From NCBI GenBank assembly GCA_028285245.1, contig JANQPY010000035.1, forward strand, positions 1 through 64,000: a stretch of DNA of 64,000 bases. The letters are read 5' to 3'. The stretch comes from Gammaproteobacteria bacterium. GTDB lineage: Bacteria > Pseudomonadota > Gammaproteobacteria > Steroidobacterales > GCA-2729495. Below the pieces are notes generated by a model, which saw only the letters and a list, made by a program, of their open reading frames with translations, did not search any database and was not told the origin of the DNA. Every line of letters begins with the position of its first letter. The stretch's first letter is position 1. This document shows, piece by piece, positions 54,907-63,242 of the stretch. Both the position numbers and the translations under genes were made by a program.

Positions 54907-55594
54907 GCTCAGTATTTCGTTAGCGGCAGCCAGCGCGCTGCTGACCTCAGGCCACGCCAGCGGCATTGAGAATCAGCTTATGGTCGAGGCTGAGAGACTT
55001 GAGGCAAGGGGCGGAGATGCTGGCGAGGCCTTATGGGACGCCGAGGCGTGGTGGGGCAGCAATCTAAACAGGTGGTGGCTTAAGAGCGAAGGCACGCTGG
55101 ACAGTAGCGGGAATACCGAGTCGGCTGAGCTACAGGCGCTTTTCAGCAGGGCAGTCGCTGCTTTCTGGGATCTGCAGGCCGGCCTCCGTCACGAGTTCGC
55201 CCCCGGGCCGCGAAACACAACCGCGGTAGTGGGCCTGCACGGCACGCTGCCGTTCAATATTGAAGTGGATGCGGCCGCGTTTGTTGGCGGCGATGCATCA
55301 CTCGCCGCACGACTTGAGGCAGCGCGCGACCTTCGACTTACAAGAAGACTGGTGCTCCAGCCGCGCATTGAGGTTGAAGCAGCGCGCGACGCTTTGCCCG
55401 AGGGAAACGTCGGCAGTGGCATCACTGAAATAGAGGCCGGACTCCGTCTGCACTGGGAACTGCAGCCCGACCTGGCCCCTTACGCCGGCCTCGAATACGA
55501 GGCGGCGGTTGGCGATACACGCAATCGACTGAAAGCTACCGGCCAAGACTCGGCCGGGTGGACAGGGATGATCGGTCTGCGGTTCTGGTTCTAG
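54899..55594 (+). CDS. copB: Copper resistance protein B (outer membrane)
   Basis: A 231-residue protein with a signal peptide ending near SGHASG. WGSNLNRWWLKSEGTLDSSG is the CopB family block, followed by FWDLQAGLRHEFAPGPR and paired beta-strands up to WTGMIGLRFWF, a terminal aromatic residue as in outer-membrane beta-barrels. It overlaps copA by 8 bases. Most CopB proteins have a Met-rich N-terminal part; here that part is short or absent, so the length is at the lower end. Confidence 0.93.
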   Translation: MRRLSISLAAASALLTSGHASGIENQLMVEAERLEARGGDAGEALWDAEAWWGSNLNRWWLKSEGTLDSSGNTESAELQALFSRAVAAFWDLQAGLRHEFAPGPRNTTAVVGLHGTLPFNIEVDAAAFVGGDASLAARLEAARDLRLTRRLVLQPRIEVEAARDALPEGNVGSGITEIEAGLRLHWELQPDLAPYAGLEYEAAVGDTRNRLKATGQDSAGWTGMIGLRFWF

Positions 55595-55666
55595 CGCGAG
55601 CTTGTCAACGTGACGCGCTGATCCTACGGTGGCGATCCTCCTAGCAACTATATGAAGGGGTAGGAC

Positions 55667-56332
55667 ATGTCGAGAAGCTTCTTACGCGAGCCAAATCTGG
55701 GCGCGCTCGTTGCGCTCATTTTCTGCCTGCAGTTTGCACCGCTTGCCTTCGGCGGCGCGCACAAGACCATCCTGCCGCAAGTACCGATCGACGTCGATCC
55801 AACTGTGGAAGCGGAGGTAACAGCGATCGTTTACGCGACGGCCGAACGCTGGAACTCGCAGGACTACGCCACCGTGCTCGAGCTCTGGGATCCTGACGAA
55901 CCTTTCCCAACGTACCTTGCAGAAGAGCAGGCGCAGTGGTTTGTCGGCTGGGATCGGCTACGCGATTACCTGGATCCCCCTCGGCCAAACCCCATCATCG
56001 AGGCGCTGCGCGAGCAGATGTCGGGTGTTCAGGTTAAGCAGATTGCACCGGATCTGGCGATCGCGATTTGGTACATGCGCTTCGAGATGAAGCGCTTCAT
56101 GAGCAACGCGTTCGGAGAAGATGTGCGCGTCAGCGCGGTGCTACGAAATACTGGTGACGGCTGGCGGTACATTCATTGGGCCGAGTCACCGAAAACGGCG
56201 ATGGTGCAGATCGAAGACCTGTTTGAAGACAACATCTCGGATGACTGGGACAGCTTCTACGAAGAAGCGAAACAGCGGCGCAAAGAAGTTGTGCGCAAGA
56301 AACGTGCGGAACAGCGGGCGAGTAGCGAATAG
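55667..56332 (+). CDS. Exported NTF2/SnoaL-like protein
   Basis: A 221-residue protein with a Sec signal (residues 1-30). The centre resembles the SnoaL/DUF4440 fold: AIVYATAERWNSQDYATVLEL, then FVGWDRLRDYLDP, then RYIHWAESPKTAM. The C-terminus is charged and helical (EEAKQRRKEVVRKKRAEQR), perhaps a coiled tail. It stands 72 bases after copB but with its own GGGG ribosome binding site and is probably a separate unit. Function not known. Confidence 0.8.
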   Translation: MSRSFLREPNLGALVALIFCLQFAPLAFGGAHKTILPQVPIDVDPTVEAEVTAIVYATAERWNSQDYATVLELWDPDEPFPTYLAEEQAQWFVGWDRLRDYLDPPRPNPIIEALREQMSGVQVKQIAPDLAIAIWYMRFEMKRFMSNAFGEDVRVSAVLRNTGDGWRYIHWAESPKTAMVQIEDLFEDNISDDWDSFYEEAKQRRKEVVRKKRAEQRASSE

Positions 56333-56353
56333 CAGTTGCGGCAGCGCTTGGGC

Positions 56354-56866
56354 CTACCAATGGCCGGTTCCGGGCGCGCCCTTTACCGGACCAGCGATGT
56401 CATCAGTTAACCAGCCGCCGTAGAAGCCGCCGGGCTGAGGGCGAACACGCTCACCGGCGACATAGCATTCCACCCGGCCGGCGTAGAAGCTGAAGTAGCC
56501 AGCCAATGCCGCAAACTCATGTCGCGGCTCGGGGTATGACCAGGCCACCGGTCCGGCTGCTTCGTCGCTCGCCATGCCGAAGTAACAGGCAGCACCTTTC
56601 CATTCACAGAAGCTGGAGCCGCTGAGCTGTGCCAGCAGGCTTCGATTGACCGCCTCCGGCGGAATATAAAAGCCAGGCGGGCTGGCCGTTTCAAGCACCC
56701 GCAATGCGGCCGTTGTCTCGGCGATTGTCCGCCCCTGATGAAGGACGCGCACCACACGCGCATCGGCAGCCAGCGCCGGCGGCCGCGGATAGTCCCATAC
56801 GGATTCCTGGCCCGGACCAGGTGTGTCGGCGAAGTCGGGCCTGACCTGCCCGTAGTAGGTCCACAT
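56354..56866 (-). CDS. DUF427 domain protein
   Basis: A 170-residue protein. VWDYPRPPALAADARVVRVLHQG and FCEWKGAACYFGM, then SYPEPRHEFAALAGYFSFYAGRVE (cited in part), are the DUF427 blocks with the conserved CEWKG pentad. Many members are annotated as hypothetical, with a beta-barrel fold. It converges on the NTF2-like gene with 21 bases between. Function unknown. Confidence 0.88.
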   Translation of the reverse strand: MWTYYGQVRPDFADTPGPGQESVWDYPRPPALAADARVVRVLHQGRTIAETTAALRVLETASPPGFYIPPEAVNRSLLAQLSGSSFCEWKGAACYFGMASDEAAGPVAWSYPEPRHEFAALAGYFSFYAGRVECYVAGERVRPQPGGFYGGWLTDDIAGPVKGAPGTGHW

Positions 56867-56975
56867 GATCTAGCTAATGAGAGCAGTAGCCTTGCTGCGG
56901 CATGAGCGTTGTGCGGCGAACTCTAACGAAGTATTGATCCGGCCTGGGGCTTTGTCTGCGGAATTTCAACGGCGG

Positions 56976-58043
56976 CTACAGGCCGACGAGCTTGCCACCT
57001 TCCTGGACGGCCGCTTCCAGGTTGCCCGCATACCCGTCGGCACCCACCTTGCGCCAGACTTCTGCCGCGTCATCAAAAGCCGCACCGCCCACCAGGATTT
57101 TTACATCGCGCTCGCAGCGATCCCGCACGGCCTTGATTGAGTAGCGAACGCGCGGAAGCTGCGTGCTTAAGGTCGCCGTCAGCAACAACAGGTCAGCATC
57201 AAAGAACGTGAGTGTGGACGGAAGCTCCTGCATAGGCACGTCGGCACCAAGAAAAATGGTGCGCCAGCCCTCCATCTGGAACACATCACTGACAGCCCGC
57301 AAGCCGATGTCGTGTACGTTGCCGGCGACCGCTGCCGCAACCATGGTCTTTCCGTTGGCCGCCGCGTGCGCGGCAGAGTGAACCAGGATAGCCATCGCCC
57401 GCTGCGTGGCCTGGCTCACCATGTGTTCTTCGGCAATAGTCACGTCGCCCAAATGCCAGAGCCGGCCAATCTCGCGCTGTGCCGGCAGCAACACGTTGAG
57501 ATAGAGATCAAGCGGCGTCATGCCGTCGTCTTTCCGCGCGAGCAGGTCGTTCAGCGCCTGCACGCCGTTACCCTCGAGAATGCTTTGCAGGTACTGCAGC
57601 GCAAGCCGGTCGTTCGGCCTGGAGGGGTCGAGTTCCGACTCCTCCAGATCCGGTACCGCCTCAGAGAGCGTATCGAGAGCCTGCTCCACATAAGCCAATG
57701 GCTCCGTCGCCGCAGCAGCCGGCAGATTCTCTGCCAGGACCTCCCTCAACGCGGCAAGGCTAATGGCAATATCCGACTCCTCCTGCTGACGAGCAATGAA
57801 TGCTTTGCGCGTCCACAGAATTCTTGATGAGAACACCAGCGGTTCGCCCGTGTTGAGGGCCGCTGCCAGCTCGAGTATGCGCTGCGTCAGATGACTCTTC
57901 CAGTTGGCGAATGGATCGGGCTGGTAACGCACTTTGATCTGAGGCGCCCGATCCAGCATGACACTAGCCGCGTAGCCTGCAAAGCCCGAGGCGCTGCGCT
58001 CGAGCAGCTCTGCTGCAAAGCTATGGCTCTCTTGTTCACTCAT
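56976..58043 (-). CDS. B12-binding protein with a CarH-type Wx9EH motif, without an HTH domain
   Basis: A 355-residue protein. Residues 190-220 show RLWHLGDVTIAEEHMVSQATQRAM: Trp196, nine residues, then Glu206-His207, the Wx9EH motif of adenosylcobalamin photoreceptors of the CarH/LitR group. A B12-binding Rossmann-like domain follows (AGNVHDIGLRAVSDVFQMEG; His244 would be the lower ligand), ending at 355. The first 185 residues have no MerR helix-turn-helix; they look helical and do not match a domain I know. A role as light- or B12-dependent regulator acting through another protein is inference. It is transcribed alone on minus. Confidence 0.85.
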   Translation of the reverse strand: MSEQESHSFAAELLERSASGFAGYAASVMLDRAPQIKVRYQPDPFANWKSHLTQRILELAAALNTGEPLVFSSRILWTRKAFIARQQEESDIAISLAALREVLAENLPAAAATEPLAYVEQALDTLSEAVPDLEESELDPSRPNDRLALQYLQSILEGNGVQALNDLLARKDDGMTPLDLYLNVLLPAQREIGRLWHLGDVTIAEEHMVSQATQRAMAILVHSAAHAAANGKTMVAAAVAGNVHDIGLRAVSDVFQMEGWRTIFLGADVPMQELPSTLTFFDADLLLLTATLSTQLPRVRYSIKAVRDRCERDVKILVGGAAFDDAAEVWRKVGADGYAGNLEAAVQEGGKLVGL

Positions 58044-58134
58044 TGCAAAGCGATCTCCCTGGGGTCAGCAGGCGTGTTTGGCCGGCGCCCGCCGACAGGA
58101 TGATAGTCAATTCGAGTGCTGTCCTTGCCCAGAT

Positions 58135-58827
58135 TCAGGGCTTAACGGCACCCGGTGGGAAACTCTCACCCCGCTGCAGCGGCGCGGCCTGCTGAATGCC
58201 GGGATCGATCGTGTGATAGATCTTGCCCACGCTGGCCCGATCATCCAGACACTCGATCACCAGTGCGGCGAGATCAGCACGCCCGATGACACCCATTACC
58301 TGGTGGTCCTCTGTCCGCACGGCGCGACCCGTGGCCGGCTCCGAGTTCATACCACCGGGGCGAAGCACCGTGTAGTCGAGCCCACTGCTGGTAAGCAACG
58401 CTTCCGCCTCGGTCTTCAGCGCGAGTACTTCACCCAGAACTTCGAGCACTTTCGGGGACACGGCCGACTGGCTGTCTCCGGCTCCAATGGCTGTTACCAG
58501 CACCACTCTGTCGATGCCCGCATCGATCGCCGCTGAGATCATGATGCGAGTACCCTCTACGTCGGGTCGCGGCCGCTCCCCACGCCGCCCACCAAGTGTG
58601 TTCACGATCGCTGAGGTACCCGGTGTGGCGCAGGCTTGCGCCACCGCACGCTCATCAAGAGCATCGCCCCGGATCACCGCAACGCCCAGCCGCGCCAGCT
58701 CATCATCCGCTGAGCCGGGACGCACCAACGCGGTGACGGGCACCTGCCGGGCACGGAGACCGCGGCACACCTCTAACCCGGTGCCCCGCGTCGCGCCAAG
58801 GACCAATACGCCGGTTTGCATGCTCAC
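58135..58827 (-). CDS. NmrA-like NAD(P)-binding protein (atypical SDR)
   Basis: A 230-residue protein. VLVLGATRGTGLEVCRGL at residues 7-24 has the atypical SDR glycine motif, then GDALDERAVAQAC and SAIVNTLGGRRGE. There is no classical Tyr-x3-Lys; family members may act as NAD(P)H-linked reductases or sensors such as NmrA. It is separated from the B12-binding gene by 91 bases on the same strand and divergent from the second SDR. Confidence 0.85.
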   Translation of the reverse strand: MSMQTGVLVLGATRGTGLEVCRGLRARQVPVTALVRPGSADDELARLGVAVIRGDALDERAVAQACATPGTSAIVNTLGGRRGERPRPDVEGTRIMISAAIDAGIDRVVLVTAIGAGDSQSAVSPKVLEVLGEVLALKTEAEALLTSSGLDYTVLRPGGMNSEPATGRAVRTEDHQVMGVIGRADLAALVIECLDDRASVGKIYHTIDPGIQQAAPLQRGESFPPGAVKP

Positions 58828-58974
58828 CGCTACTTCGAAGCCAGCTGGGATGCACAGAATACTGCACCTGCGTCTTACTGCTCGACCACATGCCGGTCAG
58901 CGCACCGGCCCACGCTAACCTCCTACGAACGGCGGTGTACAAACGCCGCCTCGGCAACTAAAGGATTCACCGCT

Positions 58975-59760
58975 ATGCCAGCTCGTTTATTAGTGCTCGC
59001 CTTAATGCTGACTCATGCCTTACCCGGCTGGTCGGCGTTTAGCAACGAAGCTTCAACGGTATTAATCACCGGAGCGAATCGTGGTATCGGCCTGCAGTTC
59101 GCTACGCAGTTCTCCGAACGTGGCTGGAATGTCATTGCCACGGCGAGAAAGCCAGAGAAAGCCGATGAACTCAACGCGCTGGCGGGCCTGCATGACAACC
59201 TGGTCGTTGAGCAACTCGACGTCACCGACCACGCCGGTATTGAAGCGTTGGCAGCAAAATACGCCGATCAGCCGATTGATATCCTGCTCAATAACGCAGC
59301 CATTACGCCCAAGTACGCTAGCGCCTTTAAACGCGTAAAGGGTGTCGACTTTGATATGGCCCGCCAGAGCTATGAGGTTAACGCGCTGGGACCACTCAAG
59401 TTGGCGCAGGCTTTCATGAGCAATGTGGCAGCTTCCGAACAGAAAAAGATTGTGTCTGTCTCCAGCAAGGCCGGATCATTTGCGGTCGGCCCGCAGATGC
59501 CGATGATGTACGGCTATCGGGCCAGCAAGGCGGCCCTGAACATGCTGATGTACACGCTGGCTTTTGAAACCAGGAAACCCGGGGTCATCGTTACGGTATT
59601 GTCACCGGGTACAGTGAACACGACGCCCGGTATGACCATGCCCGACGGCCTGGAGCCTGATGAGAGCGTCCGCGCCATGCTTACGGTGATTGACAATCTC
59701 GGCCCGGAACACAATGGGCAGTTTTTGAACTACGAGAGCGGCGAGAGCATCGCCTGGTAG
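58975..59760 (+). CDS. SDR family oxidoreductase with an N-terminal signal-like sequence
   Basis: The ATG at 58975 gives 261 residues; an earlier Met at 58816 overlaps the other SDR and is not conserved-looking. ITGANRGIGLQFATQ is the nucleotide site, NNAAITPKYA the family NNA motif, VSSKAGSFAVG the Ser, and YRASKAALNML the Tyr and Lys. It begins with a hydrophobic stretch ending in a small-residue site (LLVLALMLTHALPGWSA) that resembles a Sec signal or anchor, unusual for an NAD(P)-dependent enzyme. Two hairpins end the transcript after 59760. Confidence 0.87.
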   Translation: MPARLLVLALMLTHALPGWSAFSNEASTVLITGANRGIGLQFATQFSERGWNVIATARKPEKADELNALAGLHDNLVVEQLDVTDHAGIEALAAKYADQPIDILLNNAAITPKYASAFKRVKGVDFDMARQSYEVNALGPLKLAQAFMSNVAASEQKKIVSVSSKAGSFAVGPQMPMMYGYRASKAALNMLMYTLAFETRKPGVIVTVLSPGTVNTTPGMTMPDGLEPDESVRAMLTVIDNLGPEHNGQFLNYESGESIAW

Positions 59761-59762
59761 CA

Positions 59763-59790
59763 GAGACCGGGGCTTTCCCGGCCCGGTCTC
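59763..59790 (+). terminator. Hairpin after the SDR gene
   Basis: GAGACCGGG (59763-59771) pairs perfectly with CCCGGTCTC (59782-59790) around a 10-base loop, starting 3 bases after the SDR stop. There is no T-run, so it may be a weak or Rho-assisted terminator or a stabilising 3' stem. Confidence 0.55.
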
Positions 59791-59806
59791 CGAAGTTGGC
59801 CACGAA

Positions 59807-59838
59807 AAAGGGCGCCCTGCTTTCGCAGCGCGCCCTTT
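59807..59838 (-). terminator. Bidirectional-type terminator between SDR and DUF4332 genes
   Basis: AAAGGGCGC (59807-59815) pairs with GCGCCCTTT (59830-59838); CTGC/GCAG extends the inner stem. On the minus strand the hairpin is followed by a run of T, the usual form of an intrinsic terminator, so it fits the end of the DUF4332 gene that stops at 59861. Confidence 0.75.
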
Positions 59839-59860
59839 AATCTTCAGCCAAAGATGATGG

Positions 59861-60265
59861 CTAGTGAGACACCGTCTTCGGCAGCTGTTTTGCTTGCGCA
59901 ATCCAGTCCTCGACCTGCGACTCCGTCGGCACTGCACGCACGAGCTTCTTCTCTACGTTGACCTCGGTCAGTTTGGCCGCCAGATTGGCCCCGTTGCGCT
60001 GGGCCAGCTCCGGCACTGTGTCCACGCCGGCACACTCAAGGAGCTCTGAGTATTCGCCGCCAATGCCCTTGATCCGCATCAGGTCAGCATGGTTTACAAA
60101 CTTGAGCACCTGGCCCTCCGAGATGCCGGAGTCGGCGGCGATCCTACCGCGGCCGGCTTTCGTCGCACCTGCCTCAAGCAGCGCTTCGCAGGACTTTATG
60201 CCTGCCGCTTCAAGCTTCTCGCTGATTGCCGGGCCTATGCCTTCAATCGTTTCGAGTTTTGCCAT
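59861..60265 (-). CDS. DUF4332 (helix-hairpin-helix-type) protein
   Basis: A 134-residue protein. LETIEGIGPAISEKLEAAG and then LMRIKGIGGEYSELLECAG are the two HhH-like motifs of DUF4332. It might contact nucleic acid, but the family is uncharacterised. It is followed on minus by a good terminator and is preceded by the dodecin gene 35 bases upstream on the same strand. Confidence 0.88.
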   Translation of the reverse strand: MAKLETIEGIGPAISEKLEAAGIKSCEALLEAGATKAGRGRIAADSGISEGQVLKFVNHADLMRIKGIGGEYSELLECAGVDTVPELAQRNGANLAAKLTEVNVEKKLVRAVPTESQVEDWIAQAKQLPKTVSH

Positions 60266-60300
60266 TTCGTATCTCCCCTCTTGAATTTCTTATTGTCGCT

Positions 60301-60504
60301 TTAGCTCTTGAGAACGAAGGTCACCTTCATGCGGACCCGGTACTCCTTAACTTTGCCCTTATCGATAATCAGCTCCTGATCCGCGATCCAGGCACCGGTG
60401 ACATTATCAAGCGTCTTGGTGGCCCGCTTCAGGCCGGACGCGATGGCCGCATCGAAGCTCTTGGAAGAGCCAGCAATAATTTCGGTAGTTCGCGCTACTG
60501 TCAT
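60301..60504 (-). CDS. Dodecin family flavin-binding protein
   Basis: The ATG at 60504 gives a 67-residue protein, the usual dodecin length; an earlier start at 60753 would add unrelated sequence. EIIAGSSKSFDAAIASGLKRAT with the aromatic TGAWIADQELIIDKG motif (Trp in GAWI, which stacks flavin) and the tail YRVRMKVTFVLK define the family. Dodecins store or buffer flavins, with one flavin between two Trp in each dodecamer interface. It lies 35 bases upstream of the DUF4332 gene and may be co-transcribed with it. Confidence 0.93.
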   Translation of the reverse strand: MTVARTTEIIAGSSKSFDAAIASGLKRATKTLDNVTGAWIADQELIIDKGKVKEYRVRMKVTFVLKS

Positions 60505-60751
60505 AGTGTTTCTCCAGATTTTATTCTTCTCGCAGCAGCCAAACCGTGTGTGAGTCTGTCGACAAGCAATCAGGCATCGCCCTCCGGGATCGCCAACGCG
60601 CTGCGCCTCAGGGATAATACTACACAGCCGCCGTAGCCTAAGCCCCTGAGAGAAGGCACAAAAAGTGCGCTGGTGATGGCGAGACCCAGCGCAGCGGCGC
60701 GCGACAACCAAACGCCGGAGAAATCCCAAAGACACCTCAGAGCTTTTGACC

Positions 60752-63160
60752 ATGCAAGATTTTGAAAAATTGGGTGCCTTTTATCTTGGCCGCAAGTCGA
60801 CGGCCGGTGGCGAGGAGTCAGACCACGAACTGATTCTTTACGACTCAAAAGACCTGACCACACACGCCGTCATTATCGGAATGACGGGCAGCGGTAAGAC
60901 CGGCCTGGGCGTCGGACTGATTGAGGAAGCCGCACTCGATCATGTGCCGGTGATCGCCATCGACCCCAAGGGTGATATGGGCAATCTGTCTTTGCGTTTT
61001 CCCCAATTGAGGCCGGCCGATTTTGAGCCGTGGATTGATCCGCGCACGGCGGCCGAAAAAGGTCAGACCGTTGCAGAGCATGCGCAAAGCACCGCGGCAT
61101 TCTGGAAGAAGGGTCTGAAGTCCTGGGGGCAGACACCGCAGCGAATCAAGGCCCTCAGGGCCGCAGCTGACGTGAACATCTACACCCCGGGCAGTAGCGC
61201 AGGCACGCCGATTTCGGTATTGCGGAGTTTCACTGCACCGTCGGCCGTGCTGCTGGCTGATAAGGATTTATATCGGGAACGCCTGCAAAGCACGGCAACC
61301 GGCCTGCTCACGCTGCTCGATATTGATGCCGATCCGGTCACGAGCCCGGAGCACATCCTGCTCACCAACGTGCTGGACCATGCCTGGCAGCAAGGTCAAA
61401 GCCTCGATCTCGGGGGCCTGATTGCCGCAATCCAGAATCCGGGCATCGAACGCATCGGCGTGATGGAGCTGGATGCGTTCTTGCCGCCTAAGGAACGGTT
61501 CGCGCTGGCGATGCGTATCAATAACTTGTTGGCTGCTCCGGGGTTCGAAGCCTGGATGGAAGGACCGCCGTTAAATATCGATCAGTTGCTTCACAGCGCG
61601 CAGGGTAAGCCGCAGGTCTCCGTGCTGTCGATCGCACATCTCGATGATGCGCAGCGCATGTTTTTCGTAACCATGCTCCTCACCGAAGTTATCGCCTGGA
61701 TGCGGCGCCAGCCTGGCAGCGGCTCGCTGAAAGCCGTGCTGTACATGGATGAGATCTTTGGTTACCTGCCACCGGTGGCTAACCCGCCATCCAAGCGCCT
61801 GTTTCTGACGCTGCTGAAGCAGGCGCGCGCTTTTGGCCTGGGCTTGGTGCTGTCCACCCAGAACCCTGTCGACCTGGACTACAAGGCGCTGTCGAATACG
61901 GGTACCTGGTTTATCGGGCGTCTGCAGACGGAGCGGGATCAGAAACGGGTGCGCGATGGATTACAGGGCACCTCAGGCAGCGGGAACCTCGACTTGAAGC
62001 AGCTCGACTCGGTGCTGGCGGGCCTGGGTAAGCGGCGCTTTCTACTCCACAACGTGCATGAGACGGAGCCCGTAATCATGGAAACACGCTGGGTGATGTC
62101 TTACCTGGCCGGGCCGCTAACGCGCGATCAGATAAAGCGCCTGGCCGCAAATCAACCGGTCGTGACTCCAGCGGAGAAAGCCCCTGCCGTGCAGTCTCCA
62201 CACAAGGTTTCCGGCAACCGCCCTGTGCTGCCTCCCGGGATAAAAGAGTACTTCGTCGCGCCGTCAGAAAACGCCGGTGCGGGTGAAGCCCTGGTCTACG
62301 TTCCGCGGCTACTTTCCGTCGGCGAACTGGCCTTCAACAGCGCACGCTACGACCTCAACGAACGCCGGGCGTTCGCGTATACGGCCGAGCCCGATGAAGT
62401 GGCCAGCCAGATTGACTGGTCTGACGCGGACACACCGAGCATAGATACTGACGATCTGGATCAGCGGCCAGACCCGGAAGCACAGTTCGCGGATTGCCCA
62501 GGCTCAATGACCAAGGCCACCTCTTATAAAACCTGGGAGAAGTCACTGCGGCGTTGGCTGCGCAATGACCAGCCGCTGATGCTGTACAAGAGTAAAGAGC
62601 AAAAGCTGACCTCCAGGCCGAACGAGACGGAGCGCGATTTCCGCATTCGGCTGCAGCAGGTTGCCAACGAACGTCGCGACCTACGCGTCGCAAAGCTTAA
62701 GGAGCGATTCGAACGCAAGGTGGCTACTCAGGAAGAGCGACTCCGCAAAGCGACTCAGGCGGTCGAACGAGAAGCTGAGCAGGCCAAAGCGCAGAAATTC
62801 GATACAGCGATATCTTTCGGCACGGCCATCTTAGGTGCGGTACTTGGGCGCAAGCGGGTATCGACCACTTCCGCCTCGCGCGTCGGTACGGCCGTGCGCA
62901 AAGCGGGCCGAGCCGGTCAGGCCTCGGCGGACGTCCGGCGCGCCAAGGAGACCGTTACGGCGGTGCAGACCCGCATCACCGAACTGGAACGCGAATTTGA
63001 GGCCGAGGTCGAGAAACTGGCATCCGCCTACGACGCGCAGAACGAGGAGCTGCAGGAAATCGCCGTCAAAGCGAAGACCACAGATATCCATGTCGCCTTG
63101 CTGGGCCTGGGCTGGATTCCTCACATCGAAGACACCGAGGGTCGGCTGCGGCCTGGATAA
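60752..63160 (+). CDS. HerA/FtsK-like ATPase with a coiled-coil C-terminus
   Basis: The ATG at 60752 gives 802 residues. Walker A is GMTGSGKTGLGVG (residues 43-55) and Walker B is AVLYMDEIFGY (Asp near 333), as in HerA-like and DUF87 ATPases; FALAMRINNLLAAPG and FIGRLQTERDQKRV are further family blocks. The C-terminal half (EKSLRRWLRNDQPLMLY onward) has a coiled coil at about 640-740. Many such proteins are annotated as hypothetical ATP-binding proteins; nuclease partner NurA is not next to it. Likely DNA or large-complex translocase. Neighbour genes are dodecin/DUF4332 and a metzincin-like gene. Confidence 0.88.
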   Translation: MQDFEKLGAFYLGRKSTAGGEESDHELILYDSKDLTTHAVIIGMTGSGKTGLGVGLIEEAALDHVPVIAIDPKGDMGNLSLRFPQLRPADFEPWIDPRTAAEKGQTVAEHAQSTAAFWKKGLKSWGQTPQRIKALRAAADVNIYTPGSSAGTPISVLRSFTAPSAVLLADKDLYRERLQSTATGLLTLLDIDADPVTSPEHILLTNVLDHAWQQGQSLDLGGLIAAIQNPGIERIGVMELDAFLPPKERFALAMRINNLLAAPGFEAWMEGPPLNIDQLLHSAQGKPQVSVLSIAHLDDAQRMFFVTMLLTEVIAWMRRQPGSGSLKAVLYMDEIFGYLPPVANPPSKRLFLTLLKQARAFGLGLVLSTQNPVDLDYKALSNTGTWFIGRLQTERDQKRVRDGLQGTSGSGNLDLKQLDSVLAGLGKRRFLLHNVHETEPVIMETRWVMSYLAGPLTRDQIKRLAANQPVVTPAEKAPAVQSPHKVSGNRPVLPPGIKEYFVAPSENAGAGEALVYVPRLLSVGELAFNSARYDLNERRAFAYTAEPDEVASQIDWSDADTPSIDTDDLDQRPDPEAQFADCPGSMTKATSYKTWEKSLRRWLRNDQPLMLYKSKEQKLTSRPNETERDFRIRLQQVANERRDLRVAKLKERFERKVATQEERLRKATQAVEREAEQAKAQKFDTAISFGTAILGAVLGRKRVSTTSASRVGTAVRKAGRAGQASADVRRAKETVTAVQTRITELEREFEAEVEKLASAYDAQNEELQEIAVKAKTTDIHVALLGLGWIPHIEDTEGRLRPG

Positions 63161-63242
63161 AGCGCGGTTTTCGAACCGGCCTGCCGCCGGGTTTCCCACG
63201 GAGTTCACAGTTAGTCGGGCGCCGACGATCTAGGCTGCTGGA

